This document shows, in pieces, positions 1 to 7,808 of a stretch of 64,000 bases of DNA. The notes under the pieces were generated by a model. It was not told the DNA's origin, ran no database searches, and worked only from the letters and a program-made list of their open reading frames with translations. The stretch spans positions 1 to 64,000 of the forward strand of contig JAFQBH010000024.1 of the NCBI GenBank assembly GCA_017399765.1, in the 5' to 3' direction. Source of the DNA: Oscillospiraceae bacterium (GTDB taxonomy: Bacteria > Bacillota > Clostridia > Oscillospirales > Ruminococcaceae). The stretch's first letter is position 1. Every line of letters starts with the position of its first letter. A program made the position numbers and the translations under genes.

Positions 1-168
1 GAGCTTAAACAAATCAAAGTCTGTTTTCCTTAGCTTCAAGTCTCACTGACTTGCTATTACTTTTGGAATTTACTCAAATGAATACAAGGGTTTAATTCTT
101 TTCTTCCATTCTGTTGTTCAATTTTCAAGGTCCTTCGCTTTTTGCTAACCGCTCTCTCGCGGGTCAGC
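1..168 (-). other. rRNA operon leader (5' part, 16S lies beyond left edge)
   Basis: Read on the minus strand, this stretch starts at the predicted transcription start near 168. It contains a small GC stem (CCGC..GCGG, about 155-168) followed by the element ACCTTGAAAATTGAACAACA (about 113-132). That element is typical of the leader and spacer of clostridial rRNA operons. No protein with a credible ribosome site is present. The 16S gene itself should start to the left of position 1. The assignment rests on the leader motif and on the very strong promoter next to it; the rRNA is not visible. Confidence 0.65.
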
Positions 169-174
169 TTGATT

Positions 175-203
175 AGTATATCATTCCGAAACGGATATGT
201 CAA
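175..203 (-). promoter_or_regulatory. Strong sigma-A promoter of rRNA operon
   Basis: On the minus strand a perfect -35 box TTGACA (198-203) is followed by a 17-bp spacer and the -10 box TATACT (175-180). A and T tracts upstream (about 207-232) look like an UP element. This is the pattern expected of an rRNA promoter. Confidence 0.8.
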
Positions 204-337
204 CGGTTTTTTAAAACTTTTTTTGAAAAATGCATCGCCGCCGTGTGTTCTGTGAATAACATTCCACATTTGGTTGAAACATCCAATATTTGAACCTGTA
301 TTTTCGACAAAATGCCCTAATTTTCCACGATTTTTCA

Positions 338-390
338 ACAAAAAAGGCCTTTGGAACTCAAATAAACAATTTTTGCTCCAAAGGCTTTTT
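338..390 (-). terminator. Rho-independent terminator after pgsA
   Basis: On the minus strand a stem built on AGCCTTTGGA and TCCAAAGGC is followed by a run of T. It lies about 20 bases after the pgsA stop and closes the recA-recX-rimO-pgsA transcript. Confidence 0.75.
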
Positions 391-408
391 ATTAATATTT
401 TTCTATAA

Positions 409-957
409 TTATTCTTTTTCTCTAAAAATATCTTTATTTTTAATACAATAATTAATTGCCGAAGTTACGGTCAGAACTGTCATGATCCAGTTGCAGAAAT
501 AAGTTACGGTACCAACCAGACTTGCGTCCGGCGAACCCGTTGCGCTTTTAATAAGGATAAGAATAATAGCGATATCCTGAAAAACCGTTTTAAGTTTTCC
601 CCAGATATCCGCGGCAATAACTTTTCCCTTTGATGTTGCAAGCATTCTCACGCCTGTAACAAGGAATTCCCTCGACATAATGATAATGGTAACTGCCGGA
701 TGAAGAAGTCCCGCATAGGTAAAACAAACAAAAGCCGCCATTACCATAAGCTTATCCGCAAGGGGATCCATAAGCTTTCCGAAATCGGTAACAAGATTTT
801 GTTTTCTGGCAATATATCCGTCAAGGGCATCTGTTATTGCGGCAAGCGCGAACAGCGCAAGTGTTATCCAATCACTGATACCGCCAGTCAGAAAAGCTGC
901 AACAAAAAGCGGAATCATCACAACTCTTAAAAGAGTGAGTATGTTGGGAAGATTCAA
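409..957 (-). CDS. pgsA: CDP-diacylglycerol--glycerol-3-phosphate 3-phosphatidyltransferase
   Basis: PgsA makes phosphatidylglycerol phosphate from CDP-diacylglycerol and glycerol-3-phosphate at the cytoplasmic membrane, the committed step to phosphatidylglycerol. The protein has about 183 residues and several hydrophobic helices. It carries the CDP-alcohol phosphotransferase signature D-G-x2-A-R-x8-G-x3-D-x3-D in DALDGYIARK and DFGKLMDPLADK. The start chosen is TTG at 957, giving MNLPNILTLL, the usual PgsA N-terminus. AAAGGAGG lies 7 bases upstream; the longer reading from 975 would begin inside the ribosome site. It is the last gene of the recA-recX-rimO-pgsA operon, 23 bases after rimO. 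The rimO-pgsA-recA order is common in Firmicutes, but the usual cinA gene is missing here. Confidence 0.93.
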   Translation of the reverse strand: MNLPNILTLLRVVMIPLFVAAFLTGGISDWITLALFALAAITDALDGYIARKQNLVTDFGKLMDPLADKLMVMAAFVCFTYAGLLHPAVTIIIMSREFLVTGVRMLATSKGKVIAADIWGKLKTVFQDIAIILILIKSATGSPDASLVGTVTYFCNWIMTVLTVTSAINYCIKNKDIFREKE

Positions 958-980
958 CAAGCGCCCTCCTTTCAAAATTT

Positions 981-2333
981 TTATTCGGCCAATTCTCCGA
1001 GAAGGTCATATTCGGAGGATTTGATGATTTTAACTTTTACAAAATCTCCGATACAATGTTTTTCCGGGCTTGCAAAATAAACGATTCCGTCAATTTCCGG
1101 AGCATCCTGAGAACTTCTTCCACGGAAAACCTTGTTTTTGTTGTCATAGCCCTCTACAACAACTTCCATTACAGAACCGACTTTTTTCTTAAGAAGCGCA
1201 GCGGAAACAGCGGTCTGTATTTCCATTATAACTTCCGCTCTGCGCTGTTTGGTTTCTTCATCAAGCTGGTTCGGCATATCGTAAGATTTTGTGCCTTCCT
1301 CTCTTGAATATGCAAAACAGCCAAGGCGGTCGAACTTTGCCTGCTTTACAAATTTGCAAAGAGCCTCAAAATCACCGTCACTCTCGCCAGGGAAACCTGT
1401 GAGAAGAGTTGTGCGGAGAGTGATTCCCGGAACTTTTTCCCGGAGATGTTTTACCATTGCGATAAGTTCTGCCGGGGTGCTCTGTTTTCTGTGCATTGCT
1501 TTAAGAACTTTTTTACTGCAATGCTGGAGCGGAATGTCGAGATATTTTACAATTTTTTCTTCGGAAGCCATTACGTCAAGAAGCTCTTCGGTAACTCTTT
1601 CCGGATATGCATAAAGAATTCTGATCCATCTAATGCCGTCGATTTTGCAAATCTGGCGGAGAAGTTCCGGAAGCATTCTTTTTCCGTAAATATCTTCGCC
1701 GTATCTGGTGGTATCCTGGGCGATGATGATAAATTCCTCAACGCCTTTTGCGGCAAAAGCTTTGCATTCCTCAACAATGCTTTCCATAGGTCTGCTGCGG
1801 TAACGTCCGCGAATGGCCGGAATTGCGCAATAGGAACAGCGGTTATCACAGCCGTCGGCAATTCTGATATATGCATAATAGGGATAGTTAACAAGAATCC
1901 TCTTGCCTTCCATCTCAAGATTTTCCGGAGCATAGAATTTGCGGACCTTCTGTCCTTCAAGAGCCTGGCGGATGGAAGCGGCAATTTCATCGTTTGCGCC
2001 GATTCCGAGGATTACGTCCGCTTCGGGAATAAGTTCTGCCATTTCCTCGCGGTAACGTTCTGCAAGACAGCCGGTTACAACAACGAGTTTTACGTAACCC
2101 TGTTCTTTAAGCTGGCAGCACTGGAGAATATTTTCAATGGATTCGCGTTTCGCGCTTTCAATAAAACCGCAGGTATTGACGATAACAACGTCGCATTCGG
2201 CGGCGTTTTCGACAATTTCAAAACCCTCTTTTTCAAGTGCGCCGAGCATAAGCTCCGCATCCACCTGGTTTTTGTTACAGCCGAGGGCAATCATTCCGAT
2301 TTTTACGGTTTCATTCGTTTCCATACAGTTCAT
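981..2333 (-). CDS. rimO: Ribosomal protein S12 methylthiotransferase RimO
   Basis: RimO is a radical SAM enzyme that methylthiolates the conserved aspartate of ribosomal protein S12. About 450 residues is the usual length. The N-terminal MTTase domain holds three cluster cysteines, in ALGCNKNQVD (about residue 19), NTCGFI (55) and VTGCLAER (89). The radical SAM motif GCDNRCSYCAIP (about 162-173) binds the second 4Fe-4S cluster, and a C-terminal TRAM domain follows. The start chosen is ATG at 2333, 9 bases after AAGGAAG; another ATG lies at 2324. The 5' end overlaps recX by 23 bases, which implies translational coupling. The overlap and the LexA-box promoter place it under the same SOS-responsive transcript as recA. 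Confidence 0.93.
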   Translation of the reverse strand: MNCMETNETVKIGMIALGCNKNQVDAELMLGALEKEGFEIVENAAECDVVIVNTCGFIESAKRESIENILQCCQLKEQGYVKLVVVTGCLAERYREEMAELIPEADVILGIGANDEIAASIRQALEGQKVRKFYAPENLEMEGKRILVNYPYYAYIRIADGCDNRCSYCAIPAIRGRYRSRPMESIVEECKAFAAKGVEEFIIIAQDTTRYGEDIYGKRMLPELLRQICKIDGIRWIRILYAYPERVTEELLDVMASEEKIVKYLDIPLQHCSKKVLKAMHRKQSTPAELIAMVKHLREKVPGITLRTTLLTGFPGESDGDFEALCKFVKQAKFDRLGCFAYSREEGTKSYDMPNQLDEETKQRRAEVIMEIQTAVSAALLKKKVGSVMEVVVEGYDNKNKVFRGRSSQDAPEIDGIVYFASPEKHCIGDFVKVKIIKSSEYDLLGELAE

Positions 2334-2820
2334 CTGCAATTTCTTCCTTTACTTTATATATCGCATCTTTTATCATATCATATCCGTAGCCAAGACGGAA
2401 GAGCGAATTTATAACTTTTTTGGAATTTTTTTCGTCGGTAAGCTGATTTTTGTATCGGATTTCAATAATCCTCTCAAGTCTTTCCTCCGGAGAGCCGATT
2501 TCCTCCTCGGCGGCAAAAATCGCCTGTTCGGCAATTTCCTCTTCAATTCCTTTTCTTTTAAGTTCCATTTTAAGTCTCGAAGGTCCCAAAAGCTTCATTT
2601 CCATAAGGTCGTGGGCATATTGGAAAGCATAGGCTTCGTCATCAATAAGTCCGCCGTCTTCGAGCATATCAAGGACTTCGTTCACAGTATCGATGTTTGC
2701 AAAAACTTTGAGTTTATCAAAAAGCTCCAAACGCGAATGAGCCCTGTACTCTAACAAGTTCAGGGCTTTTTCTTTGGTCTGTTCGGTTGTAAGCTTTGTT
2801 TTCGGTTTATTCTTCGTCAT
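2311..2820 (-). CDS. recX: Regulatory protein RecX
   Basis: RecX binds the RecA filament and modulates its ATPase and coprotease activity. The product of about 169 residues is almost entirely alpha-helical and charged, with the repeated three-helix layout of the family: [19 protein letters not shown], then [15 protein letters not shown], then [15 protein letters not shown]. The start overlaps the recA stop. ATG at 2820 gives [10 protein letters not shown], and ATG at 2826 is equally possible; neither has a strong ribosome site, so translation is probably coupled to recA. Its 3' end overlaps rimO. The neighbour recA makes the identification firm although RecX sequences diverge quickly. Confidence 0.9.
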   Translation of the reverse strand: MTKNKPKTKLTTEQTKEKALNLLEYRAHSRLELFDKLKVFANIDTVNEVLDMLEDGGLIDDEAYAFQYAHDLMEMKLLGPSRLKMELKRKGIEEEIAEQAIFAAEEEIGSPEERLERIIEIRYKNQLTDEKNSKKVINSLFRLGYGYDMIKDAIYKVKEEIADELYGNE

Positions 2821-3883
2821 CCACATCTGCTTCAATATCAATGCCGGTGGGGGCAACGCTCAGAATTTTGGATTTTTTCGCAGGCTTTGAAAGATCGGAA
2901 AGTTTATCCATGTTCGCGCGGACTTTTGCTTCGATATCTTCACAAAGAGCGGTGTTTGCGCGAAGAAGTTCCTTAACGTTGTCGCGTCCCTGTCCAAGTC
3001 TTTCGCCGTTATAGGAGAACCATGCGCCGGATTTATCGACGATATCAAGTTTTACCGCAATATCGAGCAGTTCGCTTTCCTTGCTGATTCCCTGTCCGTA
3101 CATAATATCAAATTCCGCTTCACGGAAAGGCGGAGCAACTTTGTTCTTAACAACTTTAACTTTGGTGTGGTTTCCGATAACGTCGCCGCCCTGTTTTATC
3201 TGTTCCTGTTTGCGAACGTCAAGACGAACGGAAGAATAGAATTTAAGTGCGCGGCCGCCGGGAGTAACTTCCGGGTTTCCGTACATAACGCCGACCTTTT
3301 CACGAAGCTGGTTGATGAAAACAGCAACACAGTTGGTTTTGCTGATAACGCCGGTAAGTTTGCGGAGTGCCTGGGACATAAGTCTTGCCTGAAGTCCAAC
3401 GTGGGTATCGCCCATAAGACCTTCGATTTCCGCCTTCGGAACCATTGCCGCAACGGAGTCAACAACGATTACGTCGATTGCGCCGGAACGAACAAGCGCT
3501 TCGGTAATTTCAAGAGCCTGTTCGCCGGTATCCGGCTGGGAAACAAGAAGGGAATCGATATCAACGCCAAGAGCTTTTGCATAAACCGGGTCGAGAGCGT
3601 GCTCAACGTCGATAAATGCGGCTTCGCCGCCTGCTTTCTGCGCGGATGCTATGATATGGAGGGCTACGGTTGTTTTACCGGAACTTTCCGGTCCGTAAAT
3701 CTCAACAATTCTTCCTCTCGGAACACCGCCGATTCCAAGGGCGCTGTCAAGAGAGATGGAACCGGTGGAAATTGCTTCCACGTTAAGAGCCGGCGCCTGG
3801 CCGAGTTTCATAACGGTTCCTTTTCCGTATTGTTTTTCAAGCTGTTTGATTGCGGTTTCAAGTGCTTCTTTTCTGTCTGCCAT
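2807..3883 (-). CDS. recA: Recombinase RecA
   Basis: RecA coats single-stranded DNA, drives homologous strand exchange and triggers LexA self-cleavage. At 358 residues it is close to the family norm. The Walker A motif GPESSGKT is at about residues 64-71, the catalytic glutamate region is in [10 protein letters not shown], and the L2 loop and the [12 protein letters not shown] stretch are intact. The C-terminus is acidic (DVDDEE). The ATG at 3883 has GGAGG upstream. It is the first gene of recA-recX-rimO-pgsA. The promoter at 3939-3967 and the LexA box at 3987-4000 indicate SOS induction. Unlike many Firmicutes there is no cinA next to it. Confidence 0.98.
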   Translation of the reverse strand: MADRKEALETAIKQLEKQYGKGTVMKLGQAPALNVEAISTGSISLDSALGIGGVPRGRIVEIYGPESSGKTTVALHIIASAQKAGGEAAFIDVEHALDPVYAKALGVDIDSLLVSQPDTGEQALEITEALVRSGAIDVIVVDSVAAMVPKAEIEGLMGDTHVGLQARLMSQALRKLTGVISKTNCVAVFINQLREKVGVMYGNPEVTPGGRALKFYSSVRLDVRKQEQIKQGGDVIGNHTKVKVVKNKVAPPFREAEFDIMYGQGISKESELLDIAVKLDIVDKSGAWFSYNGERLGQGRDNVKELLRANTALCEDIEAKVRANMDKLSDLSKPAKKSKILSVAPTGIDIEADVDDEE

Positions 3884-3938
3884 AAAATCTCATTCCTCCA
3901 TTTTTCATAATATCCAATCGGCTTCATTTCTGCTTTAT

Positions 3939-3967
3939 AGTATAATATATAAATATTTTAAAATCAA
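3939..3967 (-). promoter_or_regulatory. recA promoter
   Basis: On the minus strand TTGATT (3962-3967), a 17-bp spacer and TATACT (3939-3944) precede recA. The distance to the recA start codon gives a leader of about 50 bases. Confidence 0.8.
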
Positions 3968-3986
3968 TAGCTTTGGAACAAAAAAT

Positions 3987-4000
3987 CGAACATTTGTTCT
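3987..4000. promoter_or_regulatory. LexA (SOS) box
   Basis: CGAACATTTGTTCT matches the Gram-positive LexA/DinR operator, whose core is GAAC-N4-GTTC, with a perfect inverted core at 3988-3999. It sits 20 bp upstream of the recA -35 box. That is the expected control of recA; any effect on the divergent small gene at 4147 is inference. Confidence 0.85.
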
Positions 4001-4045
4001 GAGTTTTTGTTTGTTGGTGCATTTTTGTCATCAAAACGCCTCCCT

Positions 4046-4104
4046 CGCGTAAAGAAATGTGGCAAAACCAAAGGTCCTGCCTGAATGGCGGATATTTCTT
4101 TGCG
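4046..4104 (-). other. Structured imperfect palindrome upstream of recA
   Basis: The outer arms AAAGAAAT and ATTTCTTT pair perfectly. Inside them lie smaller stems (GCC-N5-GGC, and GGCA with TGCC). On the minus strand the element is followed at once by GGGAGG, 7 bases and an ATG that opens a 35-codon frame ending at 3924. A possible minus-strand promoter, TTAAAC-N17-TATAAT, is at 4126-4154. The layout looks like a structured 5' leader, but no known riboswitch class was recognised. It could also be an operator or a chance palindrome. Confidence 0.4.
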
Positions 4105-4128
4105 GATGCTAAATAATATATATACATT
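4100..4128 (+). promoter_or_regulatory. Possible promoter of the 49-residue Cys-rich gene
   Basis: TTGCGG (4100-4105), 17 bp and TACATT (4123-4128) precede AAGGAG at 4133-4138. Both boxes deviate from consensus. The region is very AT-rich, so other -10 choices are possible. Confidence 0.4.
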
Positions 4129-4146
4129 ATATAAGGAGATGATTTT

Positions 4147-4296
4147 TTGTTTAAGCCCGGAAAACCCGCAGATCTCGACCGCGCCCAGCTTGATAAACTT
4201 AACGCCCTTCAGCACGAAATAACCGATACTTCCGGAAACGGCGTTATCCTCGTTGCCTATTGCAAAAACTGTTCCGGCTGCAGCGGCTGCAAATAA
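4147..4296 (+). CDS. Small Cys-rich protein (CxxCxxCxxC), 49 residues
   Basis: This gene is not recognised as a named family. A TTG start at 4147 lies 8 bases after AAGGAG and opens a 49-codon frame. The frame has a hydrophilic front half (starting MFKPGKPADLDRAQLDKL), a short hydrophobic strand GVILVAYC, and a tail with four cysteines spaced C-x2-C-x2-C-x2-C (residues 39, 42, 45 and 48). The stop codon abuts a strong terminator at 4295-4333. The cysteine spacing would suit a metal or iron-sulfur site; this is inference. It is divergent from recA and shares the intergenic region with the LexA box. Ribosome site, terminator and codon usage like the neighbours support a real gene. Confidence 0.65.
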   Translation: MFKPGKPADLDRAQLDKLNALQHEITDTSGNGVILVAYCKNCSGCSGCK

Positions 4297-4333
4297 AAAC
4301 TCCCGTGCTCAAATTTTGAGCACGGGAGTTTTT
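4295..4333. terminator. Bidirectional terminator, GTGCTC palindrome copy 1
   Basis: The arms AACTCCCGTGCTCAAA and TTTGAGCACGGGAGTT are complementary and flanked by A and T runs. It serves the small gene on the plus strand and the symporter gene on the minus strand. It belongs to a family of five related palindromes in this window. Confidence 0.9.
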
Positions 4334-4337
4334 CCGT

Positions 4338-5726
4338 TTAAACTTTCGTTTTCTTTTTAAATTTAAAAATCTGATCTCGGAAAAGAAGAATGTTCATCGC
4401 TATGAAGAAAACAAGAAGAATTCCAAGAGTAAGAAGCGGTTTTTTCGGCGCCAGCATTGCAAGAAGCATCATCGGGAAACCGAAAACGATTGCCGGGAAG
4501 TTCTGGTAAACCATGTTGTCCGCCGCCGGAGTTTCAAAATCCCCGTCCATTTCACGGAGAAGGATAGTTCCGGTGCTGGCTGTTCCGGTAAGCATACCGT
4601 ACATCATAAGGAACTGTTCTTCGGCATATTTCGGGAAAAGGGTTTTCGCAACATAACGGTTGTAAAAATAAGTGACGAAAAGACCGACAATTCCGAGAAT
4701 AAGCATAATTCCCCAGTATTTTTCAACAACGGAAAGGCGGATCGCCGCAATTCCGGAAACTACCATTATGTCAAAGAAAAAGTTGCTTGCCCGGGTAAGA
4801 AGAAAGTTGTTCGTATATTCCCTCTGAATAGCGTTTTTCTTTTTGAGAAATTTCATGGTTTCTTTAACAAGCGTTGCTGAAAGAACGCCAAGAAGGAAGT
4901 TGAAACCGAAGATGAGCGAAGTCATTCCGGGAATGAGTTTTGAAATTCCGTTCATAAGGAAATATGTAATCATATAGGTTACAATAATGAGCGCTATCTG
5001 AACGGTCATTTTATCGATGCTTTCCTGCATCGGAATTTCGTTTTCGCCCTCGATTTTTTCGTGGTTATGTCTGTCGCTTGCTTTTTTGGCAATAACGCCT
5101 TTTCTTTTAAGAAGGTTAAGATGAACAACGCCGCCGATGCTTGCGCTTAAAAATCCAAGAGCAGCAATTGTGAGTCCAAAGCTTTTTCCGCCGTCGAAGC
5201 CGAAATCGTTTTCATAAATTCCGCCGTAGTTCATGGCCTGGCCGGTTCCCTGTCCAAATCCGAAGGGAAGAAGAACGCCCGCCGCTTCGAAGAAATCCGG
5301 AATAAAAACTCTTGCGGCAACAATGGTGATTATCATTCCGCAAACACCCTGGAGAAGATAGGTGGAAACGGTGGTAACGCCGGTGTTGAAAACTTCGATT
5401 GCTCTTTCCTTGGTAATTTTTCCGTCGCCGGTTTTAAGGGTGGAGGCAATAAAGCCAAGGGCAAGACAGTGATAGGTGAACATTTCAAGGGTTTTCGTTC
5501 CCGAAGAACCGAAAAACGCGGTATCGAACATAATGTCGCCGGTTATAAGCTTATATACCCAGGCAACAAGAATAAGGATTCCGCCGCCGATTACCGAAAT
5601 CGGGATAAGCGAATCTTTAAGAAATCCGACAGATTTTTTAAGAATGTTGCCCACAAGAAGGCTTGCAAGAAGAACCGCAACAACGTTAAGAGTTCCCCAA
5701 ACACTATAATCCCAAAAATTTTCCAT
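4338..5726 (-). CDS. Sodium/glutamate symporter-like membrane protein (GltS/ESS family)
   Basis: This integral membrane protein of about 462 residues has 11-13 predicted hydrophobic helices. The glycine-rich re-entrant signature LPFGFGQGTGQAMNYGG matches the GltS (ESS) family of sodium-coupled glutamate carriers, and a comparable second half follows a charged cytoplasmic loop near RKGVIAKKASDRHNHEK. The substrate is inferred from the family, and divergent members may carry other dicarboxylates. The start chosen is ATG at 5726 with GAGGG 8 bases upstream; the ATG two codons earlier is too close to that site. The start overlaps the end of the acyltransferase gene by 23 bases, so the two are co-transcribed. 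A bidirectional terminator follows. Confidence 0.8.
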   Translation of the reverse strand: MENFWDYSVWGTLNVVAVLLASLLVGNILKKSVGFLKDSLIPISVIGGGILILVAWVYKLITGDIMFDTAFFGSSGTKTLEMFTYHCLALGFIASTLKTGDGKITKERAIEVFNTGVTTVSTYLLQGVCGMIITIVAARVFIPDFFEAAGVLLPFGFGQGTGQAMNYGGIYENDFGFDGGKSFGLTIAALGFLSASIGGVVHLNLLKRKGVIAKKASDRHNHEKIEGENEIPMQESIDKMTVQIALIIVTYMITYFLMNGISKLIPGMTSLIFGFNFLLGVLSATLVKETMKFLKKKNAIQREYTNNFLLTRASNFFFDIMVVSGIAAIRLSVVEKYWGIMLILGIVGLFVTYFYNRYVAKTLFPKYAEEQFLMMYGMLTGTASTGTILLREMDGDFETPAADNMVYQNFPAIVFGFPMMLLAMLAPKKPLLTLGILLVFFIAMNILLFRDQIFKFKKKTKV

Positions 5727-6915
5727 TTTCATTTCCCTCGCTGATATTTTTCCATCTGTACCAGATGTTTACGTACTTAAGAGCGTTGAACCTTTTGCTT
5801 CCGGAAAACTGATAAACCTTGTTTCCGTAATAAACGTTCAGCTTGTTCCTTCCGAGAACCGAAACCGCCGAAATTTCCGAAAAGGGAATTATCAGTTCCT
5901 TTTCCGTTCCTTCGTCAACGGAAATCCTGTTTCCGTAAAGGGCCGTTTTTGCGTTTTCTCTGAAAGGAATTTTGTTCTTCCGGATAATGACCTCTTTGAT
6001 TTTTACTTCATCACGGAAAAGAGGTTTTTCGGTATATTCGAGAACATTAAGGCTGTTTACAAAATCCTTCTGATAATCGTACCATTCCCCGAAAAATTCA
6101 AAAGGAAATTCAAAACCTTTTCCGCGGATTCTTTTATCTTCGCCGTATGTAACGGTTCTTCCGCAGGTTTTGCAAAAAGCTTCGTTCCCGTGGCTTTCGA
6201 ATTCCGAAAGTCCGCAGAAAGGACAGACATAAACCGCCCTTTCCATATATTCCGCCTTTACTTCGGATTCAAAAAATCCGTCCGCCTTTGCTTCATCAAC
6301 AAAAAGACCTTTGTTTATTCTTTCGCAAAGTTCCGAATCGGTCATGGCGGAAATTTCTTCCGGCATAATAACTTCCGAAACATAGGAACGCATTTTTCCT
6401 TTTCTTGTTTTATCGCTCCAGCGGGGCTGAATTCCGTATCCGCCTTCAATCCTGTAAAGCGCAACCGGAACTTTAAGTTTTCTTGCAAGAGGAGCAATTG
6501 CCGGATTGATATATTCCGTTCTTCCGCTGTAAGTTCTGTTTCCTTCCGGCGCAATACAAATTGTTCCGCCTTCTTTTGCAACGCGGAAACAATTCATAAC
6601 GGCGCCGACGTCGGTGGTCTGTTTCTTTATCGGAATCGGCGCAACAACAAAGCGCAGAAGAGAAGAAATCCAGCCCATTGAAAAAATATCTTCCGTTGCA
6701 ACGTAATAGATCGGTCCTTTAAAAGATATTCCCATAAAAAACTGGTCAAAAGCTGTCTGGTGATTATAAAGAATAAGGTATGGGCGGTTTTCCTGCTCCC
6801 TGAATTTTTCAACGGTTATTCCGTATTTCCAGCGGCAGACAGGCCAGAGTACATATTTTGCAATTGCCTGAATTATCCGGTGGCGCGGTTTTATCCAATT
6901 TTTTCTTTTAGCCAT
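5704..6915 (-). CDS. PlsC-type acyltransferase with zinc-ribbon and C-terminal PH-like region
   Basis: The protein has 403 residues, well above the 200-250 usual for lysophosphatidate acyltransferases. The N-terminal half has the acyltransferase motifs NHQTAFD (residues 51-57, H52 and D57 catalytic) and APEGNRTYSG (about 122-131). A four-cysteine zinc ribbon follows: CPFC at 231-234 and CKTC at 248-251. The last 120 residues are beta-rich and resemble a PH-like module. It probably transfers acyl groups to a phospholipid or related acceptor at the membrane; the acceptor is unknown. ATG at 6915 follows AAGGAG. It is the first gene of a pair with the symporter at 4338-5726. Confidence 0.8.
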   Translation of the reverse strand: MAKRKNWIKPRHRIIQAIAKYVLWPVCRWKYGITVEKFREQENRPYLILYNHQTAFDQFFMGISFKGPIYYVATEDIFSMGWISSLLRFVVAPIPIKKQTTDVGAVMNCFRVAKEGGTICIAPEGNRTYSGRTEYINPAIAPLARKLKVPVALYRIEGGYGIQPRWSDKTRKGKMRSYVSEVIMPEEISAMTDSELCERINKGLFVDEAKADGFFESEVKAEYMERAVYVCPFCGLSEFESHGNEAFCKTCGRTVTYGEDKRIRGKGFEFPFEFFGEWYDYQKDFVNSLNVLEYTEKPLFRDEVKIKEVIIRKNKIPFRENAKTALYGNRISVDEGTEKELIIPFSEISAVSVLGRNKLNVYYGNKVYQFSGSKRFNALKYVNIWYRWKNISEGNENGKFLGL

Positions 6916-7091
6916 AAAATCTCCTTTTTAAAAGAAGCTTTTTCATCACATTTTCTACATAATTCTATATTTTACTACTTTTTAAATAAAACTTAAACAA
7001 TTTTTAAGAATTTTTTTCGTTTTTCACCTTAAAATTATTAAAATCACCGAAAATGCGGTCTTTTTTGTAACAAAAAGGTATTATTTTTAAG

Positions 7092-7120
7092 TTGCTTTTA
7101 CCAAAGATTGGGTCTATAAT
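7092..7120 (+). promoter_or_regulatory. Promoter of flavoprotein-phosphoglucomutase genes
   Basis: TTGCTT (7092-7097), 17 bp and TATAAT (7115-7120) stand about 44 bases before the start codon at 7164. Confidence 0.75.
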
Positions 7121-7163
7121 TAATATGTATGATTATGTTTTAAAAAGGAGTGCCGATGCTTTT

Positions 7164-7787
7164 ATGAAAGTACTGCTTGTTAACGGAAGTCCCCATAAAA
7201 ACGGTTCAACCTATGCCGCTCTGCGCGAAGTTGAAACCGCTCTTAATAACGAAGGGATCGAAACTTCGATCGTATGGCTCGGAACGGAAGCAATTTCCGG
7301 CTGTCTTGCCTGCGGATATTGTTCAAGAAACGGAAAATGCGTTAAAAACGATATCGTAAACGAATTTGTTCAAAGGGCAAAAAACGCCGACGGCTTTGTT
7401 TTCGGAACTCCGGTTCATTATGCCGGCGCTTCCGGCGCAATAACTTCCTTCCTCGACAGGGTTTTCTATTCCTCTTCCGGCGAAACTTTCCGCCACAAAC
7501 CCGCCGCAGTTATAACGGTTGCAAGAAGGGGCGGAACAACCGCGGCTTATGACCAGCTTATAAAATATCCGGCCATCGCCGAAATGCCGATAATTTCTTC
7601 CCATTACTGGAACATGGTCCATGGCGCCGTTGCTTCCGACGTTGCGGAAGATAAGGAAGGAATCCAGTGCATGAGGATACTCGGAAAAAACATGGCATAT
7701 TTCCTCAAATGCATCGAAGCAGGAAAGAAAAACGGAGTCAAAGCTCCGGAACCCGAAAAACGCGACGTAACAAACTTCATCCGCTGA
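7164..7787 (+). CDS. NADPH-dependent FMN reductase / iron-sulfur flavoprotein family
   Basis: This flavodoxin-fold protein of 207 residues starts MKVLLVNGSPHKNGSTY, with the FMN phosphate-binding loop NGSPHKNGST. Three cysteines in CLACGYCSRNGKC follow; the spacing resembles the compact cluster motif of iron-sulfur flavoproteins. A flavin-contact segment FGTPVHYAGASGAI comes next. The family reduces quinones or other small acceptors; the substrate is unknown. ATG at 7164 is preferred to upstream starts because the sequence homology begins there, although AGGAG is 13 bases away, a long spacing. It is 21 bases upstream of the phosphoglucomutase gene and probably co-transcribed with it. Confidence 0.82.
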   Translation: MKVLLVNGSPHKNGSTYAALREVETALNNEGIETSIVWLGTEAISGCLACGYCSRNGKCVKNDIVNEFVQRAKNADGFVFGTPVHYAGASGAITSFLDRVFYSSSGETFRHKPAAVITVARRGGTTAAYDQLIKYPAIAEMPIISSHYWNMVHGAVASDVAEDKEGIQCMRILGKNMAYFLKCIEAGKKNGVKAPEPEKRDVTNFIR

Positions 7788-7808
7788 TTGTCTGGGAGGG
7801 CATACATA

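Noticed and set aside
57-341. A 94-codon frame over the rRNA leader
   Set aside because: It runs through the promoter and leader elements and has no ribosome site; its codon use is unlike that of the other genes.
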